Assembly: GCF_000003605.2 (NCBI RefSeq)
Contig: NW_003105105.1
Coordinates: 375,866-433,421, forward strand
Length of the DNA: 57,556 nt
Source of the DNA: Saccoglossus kowalevskii
Lineage: Eukaryota > Hemichordata > Enteropneusta > Harrimaniidae
Reading direction: 5' to 3'
The notes beneath the pieces are model-generated. The model had not been told where the DNA came from. It made no database searches and saw nothing but the letters and a program-made list of their open reading frames with translations. The translations under genes were made by a program, and so were the position numbers. Positions 12,053-21,031 of the stretch are shown in pieces (within the stretch, counting starts at the first letter, position 1; each line of letters opens with the position of its first letter).

Positions 12053-14121
12053 ATGGCGAAAGAAAATTGCGAAGTACGAGGGAAGCCTGACGATGACGTG
12101 CACCATGAACTGTTATCATTTAAGAGATTACAACCAACGGGCAGCGGCGACAATATCTATGTATTAGATGAACATGTAGAGGTGGGTGTGCATTGAGTGC
12201 TCCATGGACCTTTACAACAACAAAACATCTTTGAAACGAAAAACGAATACGAAACACTGCAGTGTTGCGTGAACATATTTATTCATACTCAGGAATTGTC
12301 ATTACTATCCTCCATACCCCTCCTCGTCATGCACACACGTCGAATGTCGTCTGTTATATCGTGTTAATATTATGTTTATTTTCTTTGTAGTTGACATATC
12401 ATTCAGTTTTCCACGAACCGTTGGGGTCCCGTAATTGGCCGGTAATAGACGGATTCTTTTATACAATATTTACCTACACACAGGTGAGTTGTATAGATTG
12501 TATGTAATTGTTTATTGTGTAATAATAGTATGTGAGGTATGTGTGAGGCTCGAAATCGGTACTCTGCGCCACTGGAATGCGCCGGCGCATTTCCCAAAAT
12601 AAGCATTGTGCGCCCCTAGTTGCGCCACCATTCTGCGCCATCCAGGACATTCGTACTTTCGCTGGTTCCCGGCGTCCTTTGCGAATGGCAGGCAGGAGGT
12701 ACGCCATGACACTTGAGGCGGGAACCAGCATACTGTGCCCCATTCTGGGTCCAAAATGAAGTTACGGCAATGATTTTTAATTCTGTTTATCAACGCAATC
12801 GGGATGGTTTTAGGTGAAATACTGTTATAACTGTTGTAGGGGCAATATATTTATGTTATGTGCACAATTATTCCATGTTTTCACTCAGCTACGTCACGGA
12901 CGTTCTACGTTGCTAAGACGCGCACCACTGTACCACGTATTTCTATGGGGCTTTGTGCGCGCTGCTGTGGAACGCCGTGGAGCCGGTGAAAACTCGAGAA
13001 AACAACACAAACTCAACTTTGAAGTAATCCTGAACAACCAAATTCATATATGTTACACACGTAGGGCTAATCTTGTTACACTGTTCAGGGGACTCTCAAC
13101 AACCATCGCAAAGTACCGTTTTCTGCGAGTTTTTGGTCTTTGTTTTCACCGTGAGGGTTGCCAGGCGGTAGAAAATGCCCGGATGTCCGCCCCCGAGGAT
13201 ATGTGAACGTGTAGTCGTCGGCAGATGGCGCAATTCACGCGATCTTGTTTATGCGCATCGGTTGTCCACTCACCCGGGTCCACTCGGTGTATTCCACTAG
13301 ACATGTGGGTAATTATGCAACATATAAGTTTGTAAGTCTCAGGTCATTTGCCAGAATATATATTGAACAAACGGACTGATATGAATTCAATGGAAAACAA
13401 AGGACACTGTATGCACGAACCGTCAAGTCTATAAATTCTTGTCCTATGCAACTCACACATCACGGTCCCGGGACTGCTGGACTGGTTGATGTCCTTTCCA
13501 ACACACAGACCCCGGTCCCACAGACAAATGATGTCCCATACATTCCATATACCCTGGTACAACAGACTCCTGACGTGGTTGATGTTCAGCATATCCCGGT
13601 ACCACAGACATATCCCAGTAGCCAACCAAGACACCCTGGACCCGCATGCCCCCTAGCTGCTGACGCGAATGATGTCCTGCCCAGTCAACATAACCCGGTA
13701 CACATACCCCCACATATTTCTGACGTGGTCGATGTTCTGCCCAGCCAATATACCCCGACCCACATACCCCCACAGACTTGCAAGATCATTATGATACTTA
13801 CAGTGTACTCTTATGTTCTAATTCCAGGTATACACCTATCGTATCATGAGTTTGTTGTTAGGCGCCATCTTCGGTGTGGTGTGGGGAGTTTCCTTTGGAA
13901 TATTAAATTCCGTCATCGTGTGGATAGTGCAACCTTTGTTGAAATTACTCTTCGTAGGTATTCGAGTGTTTTCCAATCCGTGGAGAGTCGGTATCAGAGC
14001 CGGTATCGATCCATTTTTTCAGTCTATCGGTCTTGCTTATAGTTCCATTAAGGCATCGTTTGATGTACGTTATTCGGGGCCGTCATTGCCTCGAGGTAAC
14101 CAACAGATGGATCACGTATAG
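12053..14121 (+). CDS. CAV1: Caveolin (divergent, complete, three coding exons)
   Basis: Caveolins are hairpin-inserted membrane scaffold proteins that oligomerise, bind cholesterol and shape caveolae. Exons: 12053-12181, 12391-12483 and 13828-14121, all GT-AG and phase 0, giving 171 aa (human CAV1 has 178). A TGA codon directly upstream in frame fixes ATG 12053, whose context is AAAATGG. Exon 2 gives HSVFHEPLG (47-55), the counterpart of the FEDVIAEPEG signature, then DGFFYTIFTYT, the scaffolding segment. Exon 3 opens YTYRIM (76-81), continues through an intramembrane hydrophobic hairpin (about 82-118), and includes W-I-V-Q-P (106-110), IDPFFQSIG (134-142) and a short tail. From Y78 to G142 it aligns without gaps to my memory of human CAV1 from YRLLSALFG to the DPLFEAVG segment. 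The three palmitoylated cysteines of CAV1 correspond to Leu111, Val121 and Ile134; the only Cys is Cys6. The hairpin proline Pro110 of CAV1 is replaced by Ile88. CAV1, CAV2 or CAV3 orthology is not resolved. Confidence 0.87.
12540..12780. repeat. GC-richer probable repeat insertion in caveolin intron 2
   Basis: A block with recurring TGCGCC/GGCGCA words, much richer in GC than the surrounding intron and lacking splice-flanked coding sense. It looks like a transposon-derived insertion, but I found no terminal repeats and no second copy in the window. Confidence 0.3.
12889..13201 (+). mobile_element. MITE copy 1 (TATCCTCGGGGGCGGA family) in caveolin intron 2
   Basis: About 313 bp closely matching 14250-14563, from GCTACGTCAC to GTCCGCCCCCGAGGAT. 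The right terminal repeat is intact, but the left terminus is missing or diverged: TTTTCACTCA precedes GCTACGTCAC where copy 2 has the terminal repeat. It creates an incidental 130-codon open frame at 12814-13206 that I do not regard as a gene. Confidence 0.8.
13446..13790. repeat. Degenerate minisatellite-like tract in caveolin intron 2
   Basis: Recurring words such as GATGTCCTGCCCAG, CACATACCCCCACA and TGACGTGGTTGATG appear at irregular intervals of about 40-90 bp. The tract stays open in a plus frame (Pro/Gln/Val-Asp-rich, from 13446) and in a minus frame (Trp/Gly-rich, 13773-13453). It ends about 40 bp before the acceptor of caveolin exon 3, whose frame differs. I treat it as a decaying tandem repeat, not an exon. 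Confidence 0.5.
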
Positions 14122-14233
14122 AGTGATCACTATAGTAACAGGCGATACAAATACACGGACTTAGGATGTACCAGTATTATCGGTATTGAAACACAAATGT
14201 GCCAGTGTCGTTTTTTTTACTAACAATTTCCAG

Positions 14234-14563
14234 TATCCTCGGGGGCGGAGCTACGTCACAAAACGTTCCACGTTGCTACGACGGGCACCACTGTACATGC
14301 ATTTCTATGGGCTCTGTGCGCGCTGCTGTGGAACGCCGGTCGAGCCGGTCAAAATTCGAGAAAACAACACAAACTCAACTTTGAAGTAATACCGAACAAC
14401 CAAATTTATATATGTTACACACGTAGGGCTAATCTTGTTACACTGTTCAGAGGAGTCTCAACAATCATCCCAAAATACCGTTTTCTCCGAGTTTTGGGCC
14501 ATTGTTTTCACCGCCTCCGGTTGCCAGGCGGTGAAAATGCCCGGATGTCCGCCCCCGAGGATA
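14234..14563 (+). mobile_element. MITE copy 2 (TATCCTCGGGGGCGGA family), complete
   Basis: 330 bp bounded by inverted repeats TATCCTCGGGGGCGGA and its complement TCCGCCCCCGAGGATA. It shares almost its whole interior with copy 1 in the same orientation. It begins 113 bp after the caveolin stop codon and so probably sits in the 3' UTR. No transposase. Confidence 0.85.
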
Positions 14564-14678
14564 AGTTCACATTTCTCAAGAAAACTGTTCTTATCTTGTT
14601 AAATTTCGATAATGCATCTTTCAGTTTCATCAACTGCATACTAAGTTCAATTCAGGGAATGTGTCCACCTGATATGAT

Positions 14679-14684
14679 AATAAA
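14679..14684 (+). terminator. Candidate caveolin poly(A) signal
   Basis: AATAAA 558 bp past the caveolin stop, just downstream of the MITE. It is the first canonical hexamer I noticed; actual use is unverified. Confidence 0.4.
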
Positions 14685-14717
14685 AACACGGTATGTAATG
14701 GTTTGAAATAGACTAAA

Positions 14718-14762
14718 GTAATGTAATGTAATGTAATGTAATGTAATGTAATGTAATGTAAG
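14718..14762. repeat. (TAATG)n microsatellite
   Basis: About nine near-perfect pentanucleotide units. Confidence 0.9.
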
Positions 14763-17700
14763 TCTGCGTGATGTAACGAAACATCATAATTTGTTCTGCA
14801 GTCAAATATCGTAAAGTGTAGTGTACTAATTTAGTCCAATCTGTTATGAAGTGGAAAAAACATACTAATATCTTATGTAAACAGTTTTGATGGTATTATA
14901 TATTTATATTTTTGTACATGATTTGTTTGTTTCTTAAAGAAACGCACTAGGTAGATAAACATGATGTAAATTCTCCGTTTGAAATTTAGAAGAAATAAAG
15001 ACGTTAGTGTGTAGAATACTCGGGATATAATATATAATTGTTTTGTCATGGGAACGTAAAGGGAATGCACAATATCGATAATTATAGACGACATAGGATT
15101 TGGTTAATTTTGTCATAGTTTCAACGCTAAAAACGCCTATTTCGTATGTCCGCTTTGATTAAAATAGTGCCGAATTACTCAAGAATTTGTACGTAAACTC
15201 GTTTATTAGTTAAATACTTTTGAAAGTTTTTTCTACTATGTATTGTTTTGTCTTAAAAGTATATTAAAACGATTTTAACTTGTTATCGTTGTAACTGGCG
15301 GAGAGTTATATACATCACAGGATATATAGTACTTTATATTAATACTTCTTCTCAAATTGTGACAGCCTGCGTTTAAAAATTATATAAATGCAATAACTTA
15401 ACGATTAAGATTGTGGTTTTGAGAAATTTCACTATAATCTAGACGACAAACGACTACACAACCAAACATGGTGGTCAGTTTCAATGACATCGCCCCTACT
15501 TATAACGTCATTTTGATGGTGTATCCACGAATGATTCTTGGGGCATGTGAGGGGAAGATGACCTGTATAGAGAACGTCGCGGTAGTTGACAGAGTCGAGG
15601 GGTGAGATGGGTTATTTGTGAATTTATTTTCAACGAAAACGCGGTCATGAACCAATCTGTTCGTGACATCGTGCAATCGAACTATATTCCGAACTTTGAC
15701 TGAACTGAACTGAATTATCTTATCACTCGTAGTTGATCCTTGTACCACTTGCATGCAGTAATCAGAAGAGTTCACTGAGTGCAACTCCCATCCGAACTAA
15801 TTCATAAAAGAAATCACATCATTTCTTCTAAAATGTTTATGAAAATCGTAGCCAATACAGGAAGTTATATCTATTTGATTCAAATTTATCGATTTTTCTT
15901 TAGAAAAAAAAACCCATAAAAATAGTCAAATTGTTACGCCGACATTTTGGCGGGAATAATTATCATCATGGCGACCATAAGTTAAAGGTAGCATTATAAT
16001 GTTTGAGAAAACTGGTCGTATATCGCATGACAATGTTTATTGGTCCATTGTAACATGAAACAGCAATATTTTGTGGGTATCAATTACTAGTCCGGGGTCA
16101 AAGTTACAAAAAATGATTATTTAAGATTGTCGTGACCCGACTAGCAAAACATAGAGGCCACAGTATGGTGTCAGTTTGAAATCAGTAGAAAATACAAGAC
16201 ATGACTTGATTTGTAAATAACTTAAAACGTGATGTTGAATATTTTTAGAGGTTTTTGTATACGCCATTGAATAATTAATGCTTTGAGCGAAGTGCAACTT
16301 AAAATAAATAAGATTATCAATTGTTTGTAAATATTCACTTTTGTTTTTTTTAATGTCATTTTATTATTATATTATACTTTATATTATACTTTATGTAATA
16401 AAGATTGTTTGTTTGTTATTGTTGTGATCACAAAGTATCCAATTCATTTTTAGCCGTTAAGCTAATACTTGAACACAAATTTTTCCTAATAGATTTTTGT
16501 CTTTTGTACTTATCATTATAAATTGATGATAGTTTCAAACAATTAATTATAAGTACCTGTCCCCTAAAGTTCGAATGCCAGCACCTTGTTACCCTGGAAA
16601 ACATTTATTATTAGAAATGTTGATAAAAATTAGTATGAAAATTATGAGAAATGCATATGCAAAAAATATTATTGACTTTAGTTGTAAAATATGAAAAGCA
16701 ATTCAATAGCGTCAATTGATAAACATGATGATCGAAGTATTACATACGCGGGGCGATATAAGCACGAGTGACCCATCATCCCTTTGTCCCCTTTCATATA
16801 GATCAGTCTCTTAAAATACCTTAGAGACGGTTATGGTAATTTGGTTTGTTCATATCAGCCGTTATTAATACTAATAATATTTACAATACTGTTATTGGGG
16901 AAGGGCAGTAACACATATCTTGATTAAACAGGCTGTATTTTTAAATCAATTTTAACCTCGGTTGTTTTCCTCGTATATTTCAGTATGGTGCATTTTGATT
17001 GTTTGTTTTGACGAATAAAGCTAATTTATGATCGTCCTCAGTTCTAGTAAATAAAACATTCATGTGTTGTATTTTAGAGAGACCCGACAAAGCTAATAAA
17101 CATTTTCTGTAGGAGCATACCAATTAGGCCAATTACATTGGTCTAATGTAAGTTTGTACAGTTCTGAATAAATATGACATATCGTAATATGATACAGTCA
17201 AATCATTCATTGTCTTGAATACATCGAATAATTTAAATAAGATCCATAAGGTTTTGCCTAATACTAATACTACTTCAGGTGGGTTCGTCTAACAACCGCC
17301 GTTCGCGCCATCTCGATAGTATTGTATTATTTGTTTATCGATACTAGAATCGTTTATCTATTGATGTATCTACCAGCTATTTGGGGCTTGCGAGGCTTAT
17401 CGGCACGGGCAAATAAAAACAAAGACAACATATTTAAATAACAAAGTTGATGATCAGGCAGGGTCAAACTGCTCTGATAATTGTCGGGATTCCATAACAA
17501 CAACTTAAAGCGCGGTGGTCGTCGCGCGGCGCGTGTTCGAATTTCATTTAAGTAAACAATGTATTTTACACGCGTTGTATACGTCGCTATGAGTCCCATA
17601 TCGAACAGGACGCGGCTCGACGACTGCCGCCCTTTAAACTGTTTTTTTGAGGCAGACGACAGTTCCAAGCATTGAACAACTCTTGTCTCTCCTAACCGTT

Positions 17701-18709
17701 TATGGGCACTTTGCCACTAAAATGTCACAGTGGATTTGGTCTCCCTATTGAGTCCGTGACATACTCGTCCAAAGTCACTTCTTATTATTATTATCACAAC
17801 TAAAAGCAATCAAATTGCAAATAAAAGACAAAGCCCTGGATTGTTGATTTCCATATGGGAAGATTCATGCACACTCATCAAAAGTTGTTTGTATTGTGCT
17901 AGTGGAACGATTTTCAGATATCTAAGTGCGCCGCACACGGCAAAATATGACATTTCTGTATGCGTCTCGATTCAAAAATTTTTACTTTTTATTTTCAAAA
18001 TTTGTGCCCGCGTGCAGATAGAGTGGATAATGACAATGGCAAGTACGGAAAAAGCGACATGTATTCAAATTATTGTTCAAGTTATGATTAATTTAACATA
18101 CACCACTTGCACCCAAAACCGACTACGTGTGCGAAAATACGCTATTGTAAGATTATAATATTTGTATTGCATATGAAATCACACCATGATGTGGCGAATG
18201 TTCGCACGTGCTTGATTTGTACGCTAAATTTATTACAACACAATTGTTCGGAACACAAGGCTGCACAGAAAAAAAACAACTATATATTGATTTTTTGAAA
18301 AAAAAATCATGATTCGTAGACTAAATCGATAAAAAAAGTGAAGAAACAAGTTTGCACAGTTTTTATACCATCGCCCTTCCAGATTTGTAATGGTTGTGTT
18401 TGAGTATTGTTCTTTTAATTATAAATAATTGCAAATATATTTGCAACATACGAACTCAAATCACGGGATACTAAAAAGGATTAATTGTGCTCAGACCAAA
18501 CTGACGTGACGGGTGGTACGAGGAAAATAAATGTTCGTCTGTCGGTGATTGGCCATGGGCCAGAAGTCACACCATTACAGTGACCCGAAACACACAGGTA
18601 TGTGTGTGACCTTGTTTCGAGGTTGATTTTCACTGATTCGACGAAATTAAAGACCGAAAGCATGTGACCGACTTTGTAATCATGCGATGTCATCCGACAA
18701 AATTTATAC
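14763..18709. other. Intergenic region between caveolin and INSIG
   Basis: Mostly AT-rich with no recognised gene. It contains the TTAA-flanked MITE at 17505-17637. An open minus-strand frame at 15784-15500, less AT-rich than its surroundings and preceded by a possible acceptor (TGAATTAG), could be a stray exon or pseudogene; I recognise no domain in it. Confidence 0.45.
17505..17637. mobile_element. TTAA-flanked MITE, copy 1
   Basis: 133 bp from TTAA to TTAA. The left end TTAAAGCGCGGTGGTCGTCG matches the complement of the right end, TTAAAGGGCGGCAGTCGTCG, at most positions. The core includes ATGTATTTTACACGCGTTGT followed by ATACGTCGCTATGAGTCCCA. A second copy lies at 56774-56885 and a degraded third at 51283-51385. 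The ends and TTAA target suggest a piggyBac-type non-autonomous family. Confidence 0.8.
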
Positions 18710-18912
18710 TGGTTGCTGATTGGTTAGTGCCCATCACCTCACCTTCTCACGCATGCGTGATTAATTACTTCCGCCATTTCGATATGAGTCAAAACAACAG
18801 CACGCTTTAGCCGGGTAGCACTGTAATCGAAGTTATTGGTTTTCTCGCATTTATCTACCTTATATTTTGGTATCTACAGCTCGGAAACAGACATAAGGAC
18901 CACCACACACAG
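18710..18912 (+). promoter_or_regulatory. Candidate INSIG promoter and first non-coding exon
   Basis: A cluster of motifs 2.3 kb upstream of the INSIG start codon. CCAAT box: ATTGG at 18719-18723. SRE-like: ATCACCTCAC at 18733-18742, one mismatch from the LDL-receptor SRE-1 ATCACCCCAC and about 10 bp from the CCAAT box. NRF1-like palindrome: CACGCATGCGTG at 18748-18759. YY1-like: CCGCCATTT at 18771-18779. Sequence ending CACACACAG|GTAACA at 18912 could be the donor of a 5' UTR exon that joins the acceptor at 20931 (GTATTTTCAG). SREBP with NF-Y is the established activator pair for vertebrate INSIG1. The link to this gene is inferred from position. Confidence 0.5.
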
Positions 18913-20085
18913 GTAACATTTTGATATTTTCATGAATTTGACCAGTGCACGTTTTTCAGCATGTGTAAAACAGTGTGAGTAGTGTATTATAATTCTGTGC
19001 ATCACTTGTCTGAGTTGGCTTGTGTGTTGTGTGTTGTTGACGTCCTTGGGTCGGAGTCGTGCATTAAAAATTATCGGAGGTAATGTACGTGCACGTAAGC
19101 ATGTATTATTTCCTGTTCTCTGGCAAATTAGTGAGTGTAAAATAGTAAAGTGGAATGCCTAATAACGCGTTTTTAAATCATTGGCCTTTGAAAACGAAAG
19201 CAGCATTTCACAGCTGTTTCGACCTTGCGAGTGATAATATATCCAGTTAGGTCTTTGTAAAACCAGAAAGTCAAGACATTCTTAGTGTAAATCGGGTAGC
19301 CATAAATAAACATATCTTTAGCGATATATTTTCTGAACGAAACGCTCGGCTTCCGAAGCTCTTCCACAAAAGTATCAGGCGCTGTCACGGTAAAGTACGT
19401 GGCAGTCATAACATTGGTGCTACTGTTCTTTAGGTATCGCACAGTCTGCGTGTCACCCACAGGGTGTTGTTCAGTGAATCAGGTTACATGCACCCTTCAA
19501 AAACAAGGAACTTTAATATTACATACAGCGACCATGAACAAGACCCCGGGGATATCGTATCTACATGCATTATACAAAAGCATACTAGATTTCATTGTTT
19601 GACGTTGTGATATTTGTTTATTATTTTGAGCGTAGTAAATTGTAAATGACTAGTGCATATAAATTTGATACCTTCATCTCAGTGGTCCATTTGTTGATAC
19701 ACTTTACTGTATTTTAGCTGAAATTATTTTTTGCTGTAATTAAATCATGCTGTTTTTGAAGTTGTATTTTTCGTTGATTCATATTTTCATTGTAAACAGC
19801 AAAAATATATTCCATTTGAAGTAGATAAGACTGTCCTGGTTCTGTCAAACAAAATGCTATAGTCACATGTAGTAGTCTGGAGTAAATTTAGAGAAATCCA
19901 CTGACATGTGTTGGTATCAAACCATCACAAAATGTTAACATTGTAGCATTAGGAAATTTCACATGCATGGAGTTAAAGATATGCCATAATATACATAATC
20001 ATATTACTTGTATGTTTTGACATCATTTTAAATTTGTAGGTGCTGACTAGTTTAAACCATGTACATAACCCTCAACACATAGATT

Positions 20086-20265
20086 GACCTTCCCCTCATC
20101 TGGAGGCAAGAACCTAAAAGTGACCCTCCCCTCATCTGGAGGCAAGAACCTAAAAGTGACCCTCCCCTCATCTGGAGGCAAGAACCTAAAAGGGACCCTC
20201 CCCTCATCTGGAGGCAAGAACCTAAAAGTGACCCTCCCCTCATCTGGAGGCAAGAACCTAAAAGG
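20086..20265. repeat. 36-bp minisatellite, five units
   Basis: Five head-to-tail 36-bp units containing CCCTCATCTGGAGGCAAGAA, nearly identical (alternating GTGACC/GGGACC at the junction). The unit is a multiple of three, so several frames on both strands stay open and give artefactual 12-residue protein repeats. It lies in the probable 5' intron of INSIG. Confidence 0.95.
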
Positions 20266-20946
20266 GCCCATTTGAGCAGAATGCATCAAATAACTTTCTC
20301 TGCATCACAATCCCTGCTGAAAATCTCTGCAGCTATGCATAGTAATCCTACATACAGCAGGCATGATGTCTGAGTCTTTAATAAAGCATTCCTATGATAA
20401 GCCTACTTGACACTTTCAATGTACATGGTAATTTTTTTGTTGGGGTTGTTAGTTATGGAACACTGATCATCTGCCAAGAGATCAATACTTATTTACTTGT
20501 ATTTGCAGTGAGGTACAAGAGAACAACTGTGTCCTCAAGGATACAGCAGATAACAAGATAGTTAGCGTGAGAATAGACTTTGTTTTCTAAGTAAGGTGTA
20601 TGGCGTGAGCCACACTTTTGCTGCTTTGCATCTTGTGATTGTGTGGGTGGTCAAAGGGTCAGGGTTGTATCTTGTACTGTCAAGTTCAACTGTACCTTGT
20701 ACATGAATGATAGTAGTTGTCACCTGAGATCACAAGGTTGCTGTATCATCTCAGCTGGCTGTTATCTCCATTGCTTGGCAGCCAGTTACTGCATCTCTTT
20801 GTAGATGCTCTTGATTACATGGGTTAGATACAAACAAGGTCGTTATTTGTTGCAATCTACATTTGTACACACTCATACATGTAGTACTATTTTGTTTTCA
20901 CAAATTAATTTGAAAAATGTTGTATTTTCAGAATCTTGCTGTAACC

Positions 20947-20973
20947 ATGGTTACCAGACCTTACAGAGACTAA
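20947..20973 (+). promoter_or_regulatory. Short uORF in INSIG 5' leader
   Basis: ATGGTTACCAGACC... encodes eight codons ending at TAA 20971-20973, in the leader exon that follows the TTTTCAG acceptor at 20931 and 58 bp before the INSIG ATG. Its context (ACCATGG) is close to optimal, so it could dampen translation of the main frame. Inference only. Confidence 0.4.
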
Positions 20974-21031
20974 GTTGAATGAACAAAACTATATCACTAT
21001 TTACTACAATAATATATATATATATATTAAG

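Noticed and set aside
12814-13206. 130-codon plus-strand open frame
   Set aside because: Lies within a MITE whose second copy (14234-14563) does not keep the frame.
17354-17668. 104-codon minus-strand open frame
   Set aside because: Overlaps the TTAA MITE and has no recognisable domain.
19173-19460. 95-codon minus-strand frame in the INSIG 5' intron
   Set aside because: No domain, no splice context and antisense to the gene; kept only as a chance frame.
20047-20289. Repetitive open frames giving 12-residue protein repeats (FRFLPPDEGRVT and LPSSGGKNLKVT)
   Set aside because: A by-product of the 36-bp minisatellite whose unit is a multiple of three; no start or splice context.
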